From Roseivivax halodurans JCM 10272 (GTDB lineage: Bacteria > Pseudomonadota > Alphaproteobacteria > Rhodobacterales > Rhodobacteraceae), in NCBI RefSeq assembly GCF_000521785.1, contig NZ_JALZ01000010.1, forward strand, positions 80,014-144,013: a stretch of DNA of 64,000 bases. The letters run 5' to 3'. Positions within the stretch are counted from its first letter, which is position 1; the number at the start of each line of letters is the position of its first letter. The translations under genes were made by a program, and so were the position numbers. This document shows, piece by piece, positions 17,854-27,506 of this stretch. Under the pieces are notes generated by a model, which was not told the origin of the DNA, made no database searches, and saw only the letters and a list, made by a program, of their open reading frames with translations.

Positions 17854-18891
17854 ATGTCTGACTTTCTGTCCACTACCGGCGGCACCGCGCTGATCGTGAC
17901 CCTGCAGGTTCTGAGCATGGTCACCTTCGTGATGCTGTCGCTCCTCTTCCTCGTCTACGGCGACCGGAAGATCTGGGCGGCGGTGCAGATGCGGCGCGGC
18001 CCCAACGTGGTCGGCATCTTCGGCCTGCTGCAGACCGTCGCGGACGCGATGAAATACGTCTTCAAAGAGGTCGTCATCCCCGCGGGCGCCGACCGCGCGG
18101 TGTTCATCCTCGCGCCGCTGACCTCCTTCGTGCTCGCCATGATCGCCTGGGCGGTGATTCCGTTCAACGAAACCTGGGTGCTCTCGGACATCAACGTCGC
18201 GATCCTATATGTCTTCGCCGTCTCCTCGCTCGAGGTCTACGGTGTCATCATGGGCGGCTGGGCGTCGAACTCGAAATATCCGTTCCTCGGAAGCCTTCGC
18301 TCGGCGGCGCAGATGATCTCCTACGAGGTCTCGCTCGGCCTCATCATCATCGGCGTGATCATCTCGACCGGCTCGATGAACTTCGGCAACATCGTCGCGG
18401 CGCAGGACACGGACTGGCACCTGCTCGGCTGGTACTGGCTGCCGCATTTCCCGATGGTCTTCCTCTTCTTCATCTCGGCGCTGGCCGAGACGAACCGCCC
18501 GCCCTTCGACCTGCCCGAGGCCGAATCGGAGCTCGTCGCCGGCTACCAGGTGGAATATTCCTCGACGCCGTTCCTGCTCTTCATGGCCGGCGAATACATC
18601 GCCATGTTCCTGATGTGCGCGCTGACGTCGCTCCTGTTCTTCGGCGGCTGGCTCTCGCCGATCCCGGGCCTGCCTGACGGCGCGCTCTGGATGGTCGCCA
18701 AGATGGCGTTCTTCTTCTTCCTCTTCGCGATGGTGAAGGCGATCACACCGCGCTTCCGCTACGACCAGCTGATGCGCGTCGGCTGGAAGGTGTTCCTGCC
18801 CTTCAGCCTCGTCTGGGTGGTGTTCGTCGCCTTCGCGGCCAGGTTCGAATGGTTCTGGGGCATCTTCGCCCGCTACACGACGGGCGTCTGA
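17854..18891 (+). CDS. nuoH: NADH-quinone oxidoreductase subunit H
   Basis: A 345-residue membrane subunit at the junction of the two arms, forming part of the quinone entry channel. It has eight or so transmembrane helices. Family signatures are [20 protein letters not shown] near residue 32 and [20 protein letters not shown] near residue 211, whose acidic residues contact the quinone chamber. The ATG has GAGGGACC seven bases upstream. Confidence 0.96.
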   Translation: MSDFLSTTGGTALIVTLQVLSMVTFVMLSLLFLVYGDRKIWAAVQMRRGPNVVGIFGLLQTVADAMKYVFKEVVIPAGADRAVFILAPLTSFVLAMIAWAVIPFNETWVLSDINVAILYVFAVSSLEVYGVIMGGWASNSKYPFLGSLRSAAQMISYEVSLGLIIIGVIISTGSMNFGNIVAAQDTDWHLLGWYWLPHFPMVFLFFISALAETNRPPFDLPEAESELVAGYQVEYSSTPFLLFMAGEYIAMFLMCALTSLLFFGGWLSPIPGLPDGALWMVAKMAFFFFLFAMVKAITPRFRYDQLMRVGWKVFLPFSLVWVVFVAFAARFEWFWGIFARYTTGV

Positions 18892-18901
18892 GACAATTGC
18901 C

Positions 18902-18926
18902 CCGCCGCGCCCCGACGGCGCGGCGG
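18902..18926. other. Strong hairpin between nuoH and nuoI
   Basis: Perfect 10-bp inverted repeat CCGCCGCGCC-ccgac-GGCGCGGCGG, ten bases after the nuoH stop, with no T tract. A second 7-bp stem (GGTGCCG...CGGCACC) follows at about 18953-18972. Both lie in a 133-bp gap, long for this operon, and suggest an mRNA stability or processing structure. Confidence 0.5.
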
Positions 18927-19024
18927 CGGCGACGAGGGACGATCTTGCAAAAGGTGCCGGAACCGCGGCACCGACGCGGACGGGGCAGGGGCCCCGCCGA
19001 AGACAAACCGGAGGACGCTGACAC

Positions 19025-19519
19025 ATGGCGACCATGGATTACACCCGCGCCGCGAAGTACTTCCTGCTGCAGGACGTCTGGAAGGGCTTCCGCCTCGGCC
19101 TGAAATACTTCTTCGGCCCCAAGGCGACCCTGAACTACCCGCACGAGAAGGGCCCGCTCTCGCCTCGCTTTCGCGGCGAGCACGCCCTCCGCCGCTACCC
19201 GAACGGCGAGGAGCGCTGCATCGCGTGCAAGCTTTGCGAGGCGATCTGCCCGGCGCAGGCGATCACCATCGATGCCGAACCCCGCGACGACGGCTCGCGC
19301 CGCACGACGCGTTACGACATCGACATGACCAAGTGCATCTATTGCGGCTTCTGCCAGGAAGCCTGCCCGGTGGACGCCATCGTCGAGGGCCCGAACTTCG
19401 AATTCTCCGCCGAGACGCGCGAGGAGCTCTACTACGACAAGACCAAGCTTCTCGAAAATGGCGAGCGCTGGGAAGCCGAGATTGCCCGCAACCTCGAGAT
19501 CGACGCGCCCTACAGATGA
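19025..19519 (+). CDS. nuoI: NADH-quinone oxidoreductase subunit I
   Basis: A 164-residue ferredoxin-like subunit with two 4Fe-4S clusters (N6a, N6b) linking NuoG to NuoB. The ligands are in two classical motifs: Cys65-68-71-75 ([12 protein letters not shown]) and Cys104-107-110-114 ([12 protein letters not shown]). The N-terminal amphipathic helix touches the membrane arm. The stop overlaps the next ATG (ATGA at 19516-19519), so the small coiled-coil protein is translated with it. Confidence 0.96.
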   Translation: MATMDYTRAAKYFLLQDVWKGFRLGLKYFFGPKATLNYPHEKGPLSPRFRGEHALRRYPNGEERCIACKLCEAICPAQAITIDAEPRDDGSRRTTRYDIDMTKCIYCGFCQEACPVDAIVEGPNFEFSAETREELYYDKTKLLENGERWEAEIARNLEIDAPYR

Positions 19520-19725
19520 GCGACGCGGTCTCCAAGGAGCTTCTGGCCGAGATCCGGCTGATGCGCGAGGAAATGTCCGAGCTCCACGACGAGCTCGACA
19601 TCGTGCATCAAAAGGTCGACGGGCTGTCGGTGCTGCTGACCATGCTCGCCGGCGCCTCGGTCGAGGTGGAGGAAGACGACATGGCCGCGATGATGGCCGA
19701 GCTCGGGGACGACAACCCGCAATGA
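19516..19725 (+). CDS. Small coiled-coil protein between nuoI and nuoJ
   Basis: 69 residues, highly acidic, with a heptad-like helix ([22 protein letters not shown]) and an acidic C-terminus ([18 protein letters not shown]). It has no signal peptide or membrane segment, so it is probably cytoplasmic. It overlaps nuoI by four bases (ATGA) and the next gene by four bases (ATGA), which implies coupled translation. No family is recognised. Position suggests a complex I accessory or assembly factor. Confidence 0.75.
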   Translation: MSDAVSKELLAEIRLMREEMSELHDELDIVHQKVDGLSVLLTMLAGASVEVEEDDMAAMMAELGDDNPQ

Positions 19726-20129
19726 GCACCAAGACCCCCTTCGAGCTCTTCATGGAGCAGGCGCAGGAGATGGCGCGGGCCTTCAATCCCGCGCTCGAGA
19801 ACTTCGATCCGCGCGGCTTCGAGAAGATGTGGCCGACGATGCCGAAGGACGCCATGGAGATGTGGTTCGGCAAGGGCATCTCGAAGGAAGGGCTCGACGC
19901 CAAGACGCGGCTGCTCTTGACCTTGGCGGGCCTGACGATGCAAGGCGCGCAGGCGGACACGCAGGTGCGCATGACGGTGCGCCACGCCCTCGAGGCCGGC
20001 GCCACGCGGGACGAGATCGCCGAGACCATCGCGCAGATGTCGATGTTCGCCGGTATCCCCGCGATGACGCGCGCGATGGAACTCGCGCGCGAAGTGATGA
20101 ACGACGAGACGAAGGACGAGGGAACATGA
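19722..20129 (+). CDS. Carboxymuconolactone decarboxylase (AhpD-like) family protein
   Basis: 135 residues. The segment from about residue 55 ([20 protein letters not shown], then [20 protein letters not shown] and [15 protein letters not shown]) is the helical core of the CMD/AhpD family. No CxxC pair is present, so thiol peroxidase-type redox activity is not expected. An N-terminal stretch of about 50 residues ([25 protein letters not shown]) is less usual. The gene overlaps both neighbours by ATGA, including nuoJ. Its role beside complex I is unknown. Confidence 0.8.
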   Translation: MSTKTPFELFMEQAQEMARAFNPALENFDPRGFEKMWPTMPKDAMEMWFGKGISKEGLDAKTRLLLTLAGLTMQGAQADTQVRMTVRHALEAGATRDEIAETIAQMSMFAGIPAMTRAMELAREVMNDETKDEGT

Positions 20130-20728
20130 GCGCGTTTGCCTTCTACCTCTTTGCGGTGAGCTGCCTCGCGGGCGGTCTCTTCACCGTGATCAGCCGCCAC
20201 CCGGTGCACTCGGTGCTCTGGCTGATCCTCGCCTTCCTGTCCTCGGCGGGCCTCTTCGTGCTGCTCGGGGCCGAATTCGTCGCGATGCTTCTGGTCATTG
20301 TTTATGTCGGCGCGGTCGCGGTGCTGTTCCTCTTCGTGGTGATGATGCTCGACGTCGACTTCGCCGAGCTCAAGGCCGAGATGGCGCGTTTCATGCCATT
20401 GGCGCTCCTGATCGCGGTCATCATCCTCATGCAGTTCGCGGTCGCCTACGGCGCGTGGGAGACCTCGGAGCTGGCGGCGGACGCTGCGCAGCAGCCGATC
20501 CCGACCGACATGCACAACACCGAGGCGCTCGGGATGATCCTCTACGATCGCTACTTCCTGCTCTTCCAGCTCGCGGGTCTCATCCTGCTGGTTGCGATGA
20601 TCGGGGCGATCGTGCTGACCCTGCGCCACCGCTCGGACGTGAAGCGGCAGGACGTGCTCGCGCAGATGTACCGCGATCCCAAGACCGCGATGGAGCTGCG
20701 CGACGTCAAACCCGGGCAGGGCCTTTGA
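20126..20728 (+). CDS. nuoJ: NADH-quinone oxidoreductase subunit J
   Basis: A 200-residue membrane subunit with five predicted helices, including the conserved [28 protein letters not shown] in helix 3, whose pi-bulge region ([12 protein letters not shown]) is implicated in coupling. ATG 20126 overlaps the preceding stop (ATGA). The C-terminus ([19 protein letters not shown]) is cytoplasmic. A small membrane peptide gene may overlap its stop. Confidence 0.95.
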   Translation: MSAFAFYLFAVSCLAGGLFTVISRHPVHSVLWLILAFLSSAGLFVLLGAEFVAMLLVIVYVGAVAVLFLFVVMMLDVDFAELKAEMARFMPLALLIAVIILMQFAVAYGAWETSELAADAAQQPIPTDMHNTEALGMILYDRYFLLFQLAGLILLVAMIGAIVLTLRHRSDVKRQDVLAQMYRDPKTAMELRDVKPGQGL

Positions 20729-20862
20729 CCCTTCCGCACCTGCCGCCGTTCGCGGGGACGCATCCCGCGGCGGTGGTTGCCGGGGCCGCACTATTCTGGG
20801 TGGTCAAGGCTCTGATCGGCTACCGGCTCTGGGGCCTCTGGCGCAACCGGCGGACAAGATGA
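20725..20862 (+). CDS. Possible 45-residue membrane peptide after nuoJ
   Basis: An open frame from TTG 20725, overlapping the nuoJ stop as TTGA, to TGA at 20860-20862. It encodes one hydrophobic helix ([19 protein letters not shown]) and a basic tail ([12 protein letters not shown]), which would place the C-terminus in the cytoplasm by the positive-inside rule. A shorter version could begin at GTG 20773. It is too short for family recognition. Overlap with nuoJ and the plausible topology are the only support. Confidence 0.4.
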   Translation: MTLPHLPPFAGTHPAAVVAGAALFWVVKALIGYRLWGLWRNRRTR

Positions 20863-20976
20863 CGGCCGGCGCGCCGCGCCGCCGTAGACATTCGGAACGG
20901 GGGCGGCCCGAACGGCCGTGACCGATGGCGCCGGGGCGCAGGGTCCCGGTGCGGCACCAAGGAAGGGATCCAACCC

Positions 20977-21051
20977 ATGTCGCGCAACACTCTCATCATC
21001 GTCGCCGTGATCGTCGTCGTCCTCATCATCGGGGGCTTCGTGTCCGTCTGA
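20977..21051 (+). CDS. 24-residue single-TM micropeptide between nuoJ and nuoK
   Basis: MSRNTL followed by an almost unbroken run of Ile/Val/Leu (LIIVAVIVVVLIIGGFVSV) ending in TGA. GGAAGGGA ending about seven bases before the ATG is a good ribosome binding site. The composition is what a real membrane micropeptide would have, similar in type to the short proteins of cytochrome bd oxidase and K+ transport complexes. Flanking DNA holds hairpins and no other gene. Confidence 0.55.
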   Translation: MSRNTLIIVAVIVVVLIIGGFVSV

Positions 21052-21161
21052 TGCGGCAGCGCGGCGCACGCCGCATTGCAAACGCCCGGTGCGGGGGCTA
21101 AGCCGCACCTCAAAAGGCCAGCCGGGTCCGACCGGCACGCGGAACAGACACGGGGACGACG
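21052..21161. other. Hairpin-rich gap before nuoK
   Basis: TGCGGC...GCCGCA at 21051-21075 and GGTGCGG-gggctaag-CCGCACC at 21088-21109. Neither has a T tract. They follow the micropeptide gene and may protect or separate the nuoK-N part of the message. Confidence 0.4.
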
Positions 21162-21467
21162 ATGATCGGACTTGAACATTACCTGACGGTGGCGGCGGCG
21201 CTCTTCGTCATCGGCATCTTCGGGCTCTTTCTCAACCGCAAGAACGTCATCATCCTTCTGATGTCGATCGAGCTCATGCTGCTCGCGGTGAACATCAACC
21301 TCGTCGCGTTCTCGTCCTTCCTCGGCGACCTCGTCGGACAGGTCTTCACGCTCTTCGTGCTGACGGTCGCCGCGGCCGAGGCGGCGATCGGCCTTGCCAT
21401 CCTCGTCTGCTTCTTCCGCAACCGCGGCACCATCGCCGTGGAAGACATCAACGTGATGAAAGGCTGA
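21162..21467 (+). CDS. nuoK: NADH-quinone oxidoreductase subunit K
   Basis: A 101-residue membrane subunit with three helices, homologous to MrpC. The membrane glutamates used in proton transfer are visible in [15 protein letters not shown] (near residue 36) and [15 protein letters not shown] (near residue 72). Length is the family norm. The start has GGGACGACG upstream. It ends four bases before nuoL. Confidence 0.96.
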   Translation: MIGLEHYLTVAAALFVIGIFGLFLNRKNVIILLMSIELMLLAVNINLVAFSSFLGDLVGQVFTLFVLTVAAAEAAIGLAILVCFFRNRGTIAVEDINVMKG

Positions 21468-21471
21468 TCCG

Positions 21472-23646
21472 ATGGAGAGCATCATCCTCTTCGCCCCTCT
21501 CGTGGGCGCTCTCATCGCGGGGTTCGGCTGGAAGCTGACGGGCATCCGTGGCGCCCAGTGGATCACCACCGGCCTTCTCTTCCTCGCCTGCTTCTTTTCG
21601 TGGATCGTCTTCTTCAGCCACGGCCCCGAGACGCAGCACGTGCAGGTCATGCGCTGGATCGAGAGCGGCTCGCTCTCGACCGACTGGTCGATCCGCCTCG
21701 ACCGCCTGACCTCGATCATGCTGATCGTCGTCACCACGGTCTCGGCGCTCGTGCACCTCTACAGCTTCGGCTACATGGCGCATGACGAGAACTTCCGCGA
21801 AGGCGAGGAGAGCTACAAGCCGCGCTTCTTCGCCTACCTGTCATTCTTCACCTTCGCGATGCTGATGCTGGTGACCGCGGACAACCTCGTGCAGCTGTTC
21901 TTCGGCTGGGAGGGCGTCGGCGTCGCCTCGTACCTGCTGATCGGCTTCTACTACCGCAAGGCGTCCGCCAACAACGCCGCGATGAAGGCGTTCATCGTCA
22001 ACCGCGTCGGCGATTTCGGCCTCGCGCTCGGCATCTTCGGGCTGTTCTTCCTCGTCGACTCGGTGCGCTTCGACGACATCTTCGCCGCCGCGCCCGAGAT
22101 CGCGCAGACCCAGATCAGCTTCCTGTGGTTCGAGGTGAACGCGGCCGAGCTCATCGCTGTGCTGCTCTTCATCGGTGCGATGGGCAAGTCGGCGCAGCTC
22201 ATCCTGCACACTTGGCTGCCGGACGCGATGGAAGGCCCGACGCCGGTCTCCGCGCTGATCCACGCCGCGACCATGGTGACCGCGGGCGTCTTCCTCGTTT
22301 GCCGGATGTCGCCGCTGATGGAGTTCGCCCCCGGCGCGTTGCAATTCGTGACCTTCCTCGGCGCGACGACGGCGTTCTTCGCGGCTACGGTCGGCCTCGT
22401 GCAGAACGACATCAAGCGCGTCATCGCCTATTCGACCTGCTCGCAGCTCGGCTACATGTTCGTCGCTGCGGGCGTCGGCGTCTATTCGGTCGCGATGTTC
22501 CACCTCTTCACGCACGCCTTCTTCAAGGCGATGTTGTTCCTCGGCGCCGGCTCGGTCATCCACGGGATGCACCACGAGCAGGACATGCGGAACTACGGCG
22601 GCCTGCGCCACAAGATGCCCTACACGTTCTGGGCCATGATGATCGGTACGCTCGCCATCACCGGCGTCGGCATCCCGCTCACCCATATCGGCTTTGCCGG
22701 GTTCCTCTCGAAGGACGCGGTGATCGAGAGCGCCTGGGCCGGCACGGCGGGGGGCTACGCCTTCTGGATGCTGGTGATCGCGGCGCTCTTCACCTCGTTC
22801 TACTCGTGGCGCCTGATGTTCATGACATTCTTCGGCGAGCCGAAGGGCGACAAGCACACGCACGACCACGCCCATGAAAGCCCGGCGGTCATGACCATCC
22901 CGCTCGGCGTGCTCGCGATCGGCGCAGTCTTTGCCGGCATGATCTGGTACGGGCCCTTCTTCGGCGAGAGCGAGAAGGTGGCGCGGTTCTTCGCCATTCC
23001 CGAAGCCCATGCCGAGGAGAGCCACGGCGCCGAAAGCGCCGAGAGCCATGCCGACGGCGAAGGCCCGGCAGAGGCGGTCGAGGAAGCGGCGCACGGTGAT
23101 GCCGAGGCCGCGGCCGAAGCCATCACCGCGACCGAAGGAACGGGCGACAGCCCCAGCGCCGAGGGCCACCACTTCGCCTTTGGCGGCGCTCCGGGCGACG
23201 GCGCGATCTATATCGGGCCCGAGAACCACACGCTCGACGAGGCGCACGAGAGCCCGGTCTGGGTCAAAGTCTCGCCCTTCGTCGCCATGCTGATCGGCTT
23301 CGTCACCGCCTACTGGTTCTACATCGTGAACCCCGCGATCCCGCGCCGCCTCGCCGAGAGCCAGCGCCCGCTGTACCTCTTCCTGCTCAACAAGTGGTAT
23401 TTCGACGAGATCTACGACTTCCTCTTCGTCCGCCCCATCCGCCATCTCGGCCGGACCCTCTGGAAGCGCGGCGATACCGGCGTGATCGACGGCGGCATCA
23501 ACGGCTTCGCCATGGGCATCGTCCCGTTCTTCACCCGCCTCGCGGGCCGCGCCCAGTCTGGATACATCTTCACCTACGCCTTCGCGATGGTGATCGGGAT
23601 CGCGGTCTTCCTCACCCTGATGACGCTGACCGGAGGAGCGCAGTAA
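21472..23646 (+). CDS. nuoL: NADH-quinone oxidoreductase subunit L, with acidic/His-rich insert
   Basis: A 724-residue antiporter-like proton-pumping subunit. Family landmarks are [19 protein letters not shown] near residue 143 with the pump glutamate, and the lysine-bearing helices [36 protein letters not shown]. The long lateral helix and final anchor helix are at the C-terminus. Residues 513-570 are an insert rich in His, Glu and Ala ([30 protein letters not shown]), after a shorter HTHDHAHE stretch. E. coli NuoL has about 613 residues. The stop overlaps the nuoM start by one base. Confidence 0.96.
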   Translation: MESIILFAPLVGALIAGFGWKLTGIRGAQWITTGLLFLACFFSWIVFFSHGPETQHVQVMRWIESGSLSTDWSIRLDRLTSIMLIVVTTVSALVHLYSFGYMAHDENFREGEESYKPRFFAYLSFFTFAMLMLVTADNLVQLFFGWEGVGVASYLLIGFYYRKASANNAAMKAFIVNRVGDFGLALGIFGLFFLVDSVRFDDIFAAAPEIAQTQISFLWFEVNAAELIAVLLFIGAMGKSAQLILHTWLPDAMEGPTPVSALIHAATMVTAGVFLVCRMSPLMEFAPGALQFVTFLGATTAFFAATVGLVQNDIKRVIAYSTCSQLGYMFVAAGVGVYSVAMFHLFTHAFFKAMLFLGAGSVIHGMHHEQDMRNYGGLRHKMPYTFWAMMIGTLAITGVGIPLTHIGFAGFLSKDAVIESAWAGTAGGYAFWMLVIAALFTSFYSWRLMFMTFFGEPKGDKHTHDHAHESPAVMTIPLGVLAIGAVFAGMIWYGPFFGESEKVARFFAIPEAHAEESHGAESAESHADGEGPAEAVEEAAHGDAEAAAEAITATEGTGDSPSAEGHHFAFGGAPGDGAIYIGPENHTLDEAHESPVWVKVSPFVAMLIGFVTAYWFYIVNPAIPRRLAESQRPLYLFLLNKWYFDEIYDFLFVRPIRHLGRTLWKRGDTGVIDGGINGFAMGIVPFFTRLAGRAQSGYIFTYAFAMVIGIAVFLTLMTLTGGAQ

Positions 23647-25205
23647 TGGACAATCTGCTATCCATCACCACGTTCCTCCCGGCCCTCGCGGCGCTGATCC
23701 TCGGCGTCTTCCTCAAGGGCGGGGACGCGGCGGCGGACAGGAACGCCAAGTGGCTGGCGCTGATCGCGACCGGCGCGACGTTTCTCGTCTCGCTCTTCAT
23801 CCTCGCGCAGTTCGATCCGCGGAACCCCGGCTTCCAGATGGTCGAGGAAGGGGAGTGGCTGCTCGGTCTCAACTACAAGATGGGCGTCGACGGGATCTCG
23901 GTCCTGTTCGTGATGCTCACCACCTTCATCATGCCGCTCGTCATCGCCGCCTCGTGGGAGGTGAAGACGCGGGTGAAGGAATACATGATCGCGTTCCTGC
24001 TGCTCGAGACGCTCATGCTCGGCGTCTTCATGGCGCTCGACCTCGTGCTCTTCTACCTCTTCTTCGAGGGCGGCCTGATCCCGATGTTCCTGATCATCGG
24101 CATCTGGGGCGGCAAGAACCGGATCTACGCGGCATTCAAGTTCTTCCTCTACACCTTCCTCGGCTCGATCCTGATGCTGGTGGCGATGGTCGCGATGTAT
24201 GCCGACGCCGGCACCACGGACATCCCGACGCTGCTGAGCCACGATTTCGCCCATGCGCCGTTCAGCGTGCTCGGCATCCAGGTGGTCGGCGGTCTCCAGA
24301 CCATGCTGTTCCTCGCCTTCTTCGCCTCCTTCGCGGTGAAGATGCCGATGTGGCCGGTCCACACCTGGCTGCCCGACGCGCACGTGCAGGCACCGACGGC
24401 GGGTTCGGTGGTGCTGGCCTCGATCCTGCTGAAGCTTGGCGGCTACGGCTTCCTGCGCTTCAACCTGCCGATGTTCCCCATCGGCTCCGAGGTGATCGGG
24501 CCGCTGATCCTGTGGCTCTCGGTGATCGCCATCGTCTACACCTCGCTGGTGGCGCTGGTGCAGGAGGACATGAAGAAGCTCATCGCCTATTCCTCCGTCG
24601 CGCATATGGGCTTCGTGACCATGGGCATCTTCGCGGCGAACCAGCAGGGCGTCGACGGGGCGATCTTCCAGATGATCTCCCACGGCTTCATCTCCGGCGC
24701 TCTCTTCCTCTGCGTCGGCGTGATCTACGACCGGATGCACACCCGCGAGATCGACGCCTATGGCGGGCTCGTGAACCGCATGCCGGCCTATGCGACGATC
24801 TTCCTGCTCTTTACGATGGCGAATGTCGGCCTGCCGGGCACCTCCGGCTTCATCGGCGAGTTCCTGACCCTGATGGCCGTCTTCCAGGTCAACACCTGGG
24901 TCGCGGTCTTCGCCACGACCGGCGTGATCCTCTCGGCCTGCTACGCGCTCTGGCTCTACCGCCGCGTCGTGATGGGCGAGATGGTCAAGGAATCGCTCAA
25001 GTCCATCACCGACATGAGCCGCCGCGAAAAGGCGATCTTCGCGCCGCTCGCCTTCATGACGATCTGGCTGGGCGTCTATCCCGCCCCGATCCTCGACCGC
25101 ATCGGCCCCTCCGTGGAGGCGCTGATCGAAACCTACGACGAGCGGGTGGCAGCCGCGGACCTCGGCGGTCCGCAGGTGGCCGACGCATCGCAAGACGCAC
25201 ACTGA
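23646..25205 (+). CDS. nuoM: NADH-quinone oxidoreductase subunit M
   Basis: A 519-residue antiporter-like proton-pumping subunit with about 14 helices. It has [25 protein letters not shown] with the pump glutamates, [20 protein letters not shown], and [18 protein letters not shown]. The true ATG at 23646 overlaps the nuoL stop (TAATG); the open frame reaches upstream inside nuoL without similarity. Length is typical for NuoM. Confidence 0.96.
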   Translation: MDNLLSITTFLPALAALILGVFLKGGDAAADRNAKWLALIATGATFLVSLFILAQFDPRNPGFQMVEEGEWLLGLNYKMGVDGISVLFVMLTTFIMPLVIAASWEVKTRVKEYMIAFLLLETLMLGVFMALDLVLFYLFFEGGLIPMFLIIGIWGGKNRIYAAFKFFLYTFLGSILMLVAMVAMYADAGTTDIPTLLSHDFAHAPFSVLGIQVVGGLQTMLFLAFFASFAVKMPMWPVHTWLPDAHVQAPTAGSVVLASILLKLGGYGFLRFNLPMFPIGSEVIGPLILWLSVIAIVYTSLVALVQEDMKKLIAYSSVAHMGFVTMGIFAANQQGVDGAIFQMISHGFISGALFLCVGVIYDRMHTREIDAYGGLVNRMPAYATIFLLFTMANVGLPGTSGFIGEFLTLMAVFQVNTWVAVFATTGVILSACYALWLYRRVVMGEMVKESLKSITDMSRREKAIFAPLAFMTIWLGVYPAPILDRIGPSVEALIETYDERVAAADLGGPQVADASQDAH

Positions 25206-25217
25206 GGACGACGCCCC

Positions 25218-26660
25218 ATGCTCTCCGCAGACCTGAACCTCATCCTTCCCGAGATCATCCTGGCGGTCTTCGCCATGGCGGCGCTCGTGGGGGCGGTCTA
25301 CACCACGAAGGACGACCTCGCGCGGCCGCTCGTCTGGATCACCTCGGGCCTGATGGTCGCGCTGGCGATCTGGATCGCGACGCGCGGTCCCGGAACCCGG
25401 ACGGCCTTCGACGGCATGTTCGTCGCCGACAGCTTCGCGCGCTTCGCCAAGGTCACGATCCTCGTCTCGGCCGCCTCGGTCCTGGTGATGAGCCAGGATT
25501 ACATGGCGCGCCGGGAGCTCCTGCGTTTCGAATACCCGATCCTCGTGGCGCTCGCCGCCATCGGCATGATGATGATGGTTTCCGCGGGCGATCTCATCGC
25601 GCTCTACATGGGGCTCGAGCTGCAATCGCTGGCGCTCTATGTCGTCGCCTCGCTGCGCCGCGAGAGCGCCAAGTCGACCGAGGCGGGCCTCAAGTACTTC
25701 GTGCTCGGCGCGCTCTCCTCTGGCCTTCTGCTCTATGGCGCGTCGCTGAGCTACGGCTATGCCGGCACGACGCTCTTCTCGGGCATCATCGGCGCGGCGG
25801 GCGAGGGCTCGGCATCGCTCGGCCTTCTCTTCGGCCTCGTCTTCATCAGCGCAGGCCTCGCCTTCAAGATCTCGGCGGTGCCCTTCCACATGTGGACACC
25901 CGACGTCTACGAGGGCGCGCCGACGCCGATCACGGCCTTCTTCGCGACCGCGCCAAAGATGGCCGCCATGGCGCTCTTCGCCCGGGTCCTGCACGACGCG
26001 TTCGGCGGCGTGGTCGGCGACTGGCAGCAGATCATCGCGCTCATGTCGGTGCTCTCGATGTTCCTCGGCGGCATCGCCGCGATCGGGCAGCAGAACATCA
26101 AGCGCCTGATGGCCTATTCCTCGATCGCACATATGGGCTTTGCGATGATGGGCCTCGCGGCGGGCACCGCGCTCGGCATCGAGGCGATGCTGATCTACAT
26201 GGCGATCTACATCGCCATGAACATCGGCACCTTCGCCTTCATCCTCTCGATGGAGCGCGACGGCCAGCCGGTGACAGAGATCGCCTCGCTCAACCAGCTC
26301 TCGAGCACCGATCCCGGCCGCGCCTTCGCCATGCTGATCCTGATGTTCAGCCTCGCGGGCGTGCCGCCGCTCCTCGGCTTCTTCGGCAAGTTCGGCGTCT
26401 TCCGCGCGGCGGTCGAGGCGGACCTCTTCTGGCTTGCGGTCCTCGGCGGCATCGCCTCGGTCCTCGGTGCGTTCTATTACCTGCGCATCGTCTACTTCAT
26501 GTATTTCGGCGCGGATCGGGACGACGGGATCGACCAGAACCGCTCGGGGCTTCTCTGGGGCTTCATGGCGCTCTCGGCCTTCATCATGGTGGGCGGCGTC
26601 ATCAACCTCTTCGGCATCGAGGGCGCGGCCTCCGCGGCGGCGGCCTCGCTCGTCAATTGA
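25218..26660 (+). CDS. nuoN: NADH-quinone oxidoreductase subunit N
   Basis: A 480-residue third antiporter-like subunit of the membrane arm. Visible motifs are [45 protein letters not shown] and [22 protein letters not shown], each with the conserved Glu or Lys of the proton path. It is the last nuo gene. The following intergenic hairpin and dispersed-element copy may mark the end of the nuo message, though birA lies only 79 bp on. Confidence 0.96.
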   Translation: MLSADLNLILPEIILAVFAMAALVGAVYTTKDDLARPLVWITSGLMVALAIWIATRGPGTRTAFDGMFVADSFARFAKVTILVSAASVLVMSQDYMARRELLRFEYPILVALAAIGMMMMVSAGDLIALYMGLELQSLALYVVASLRRESAKSTEAGLKYFVLGALSSGLLLYGASLSYGYAGTTLFSGIIGAAGEGSASLGLLFGLVFISAGLAFKISAVPFHMWTPDVYEGAPTPITAFFATAPKMAAMALFARVLHDAFGGVVGDWQQIIALMSVLSMFLGGIAAIGQQNIKRLMAYSSIAHMGFAMMGLAAGTALGIEAMLIYMAIYIAMNIGTFAFILSMERDGQPVTEIASLNQLSSTDPGRAFAMLILMFSLAGVPPLLGFFGKFGVFRAAVEADLFWLAVLGGIASVLGAFYYLRIVYFMYFGADRDDGIDQNRSGLLWGFMALSAFIMVGGVINLFGIEGAASAAAASLVN

Positions 26661-26691
26661 GGCCGGCATCGGCGGGGCGGGTGTCCGGCCT
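26660..26691 (+). terminator. Hairpin after nuoN, before dispersed element copy 3
   Basis: AGGCCGG at 26660-26666 and CCGGCCT at 26685-26691 with an 18-base GC-rich loop, directly after the nuoN stop. The AT-rich core of copy 3 follows eleven bases later. Terminator function is possible but unproven. Confidence 0.35.
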
Positions 26692-26702
26692 GCCTTCGGC
26701 GA

Positions 26703-26724
26703 GGATATTTGTGTCAAGAAGAAG
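26703..26724 (+). repeat. Dispersed intergenic element, copy 3
   Basis: GGATATTT, four free bases (GTGT), then CAAGAAGAAG, between nuoN and birA. An inverted repeat stands upstream, as with other copies. Confidence 0.65.
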
Positions 26725-26739
26725 CCGGGATGCGCGCCG

Positions 26740-27492
26740 GTGAGCTGGCCTGCGGGATATGCGCGCGTCGAGCTGGACGAAGTCGACAGCACCATGGCCG
26801 AGGCGGCGCGGCGCGCCCCCGAGGCGGCGGGCCCGGTCTGGATCTTCGCACATCGCCAGACCGCCGCCCGCGGCCGCCGCGGCAGGGCGTGGGTCGAGGA
26901 GGACGGCAACTTCGCCGCAACGCTCCTCCTGCCGGTCGCGGGCCCGGCGCAGCATCTCGCCCTGCGTTCGTTCGTGGCCTCGCTGGCGCTCGTCGACGCG
27001 CTCGTCGCGGTGACGGGCCGCGCCGAGCCCTTCTCGCTCAAATGGCCCAATGACGTCCTGCTGAATGGCGGCAAGGTGGCGGGCATCCTGCTCGAGAGCC
27101 ATGGCGGGCGCGGGGCAGGGGGCGCGGCCCATCTCGCCGTCGGCATCGGGGTGAACCTGCGTGCCGCGCCCGGCGCGGAAGCGGTCGAACCGGGCGCAAT
27201 GCGCCCTGTTGCGCTCCTGCCCGAGACCGGCGCCGATGTTGCGCCGGAGGATTTCCTTGAGCATCTCGCCGAGGCCTATGCCAGGCGCGAGGCGGCGTTC
27301 CGCACCTTCGGCTTCGACCCGATCCGGCAGGCCTGGCTCGCGGGCGCGGCGCGGGTCGGCGAGACCGTCACCGCCCGCACCGGAACGAGCGCCACCACCG
27401 GCACCTTCGAGACCGTTGATCCCTCGGGCCATCTCGTCCTCTCGACGCCGAGCGGCCGCATCGCCGTCGCGGCGGCGGACGTCTTCTTCTGA
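26740..27492 (+). CDS. birA: Biotin--[acetyl-CoA-carboxylase] ligase
   Basis: A 250-residue biotin protein ligase that makes biotinyl-AMP and attaches biotin to BCCP domains, such as that of MccA in this window. Motifs visible: RGRRGRAWVEEDGNF (biotin-binding glycine loop), SLKWPNDVLLNGGKVAGILLE with the catalytic lysine, and IGVNL. There is no N-terminal helix-turn-helix, so it is the monofunctional class and not the BirA repressor. Start GTG 26740 is the most plausible; no strong ribosome binding site is seen. It precedes coaX by 14 bp. Confidence 0.9.
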   Translation: MSWPAGYARVELDEVDSTMAEAARRAPEAAGPVWIFAHRQTAARGRRGRAWVEEDGNFAATLLLPVAGPAQHLALRSFVASLALVDALVAVTGRAEPFSLKWPNDVLLNGGKVAGILLESHGGRGAGGAAHLAVGIGVNLRAAPGAEAVEPGAMRPVALLPETGADVAPEDFLEHLAEAYARREAAFRTFGFDPIRQAWLAGAARVGETVTARTGTSATTGTFETVDPSGHLVLSTPSGRIAVAAADVFF

Positions 27493-27506
27493 GAAAGGGG
27501 CACGCG

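Noticed and set aside
23658..27146. A 1162-codon minus-strand open frame across nuoM, nuoN and birA
   Set aside because: Antisense to three well-supported genes; composition is dominated by Arg, Glu, His and Asp, as expected from a reversed membrane-protein reading frame.
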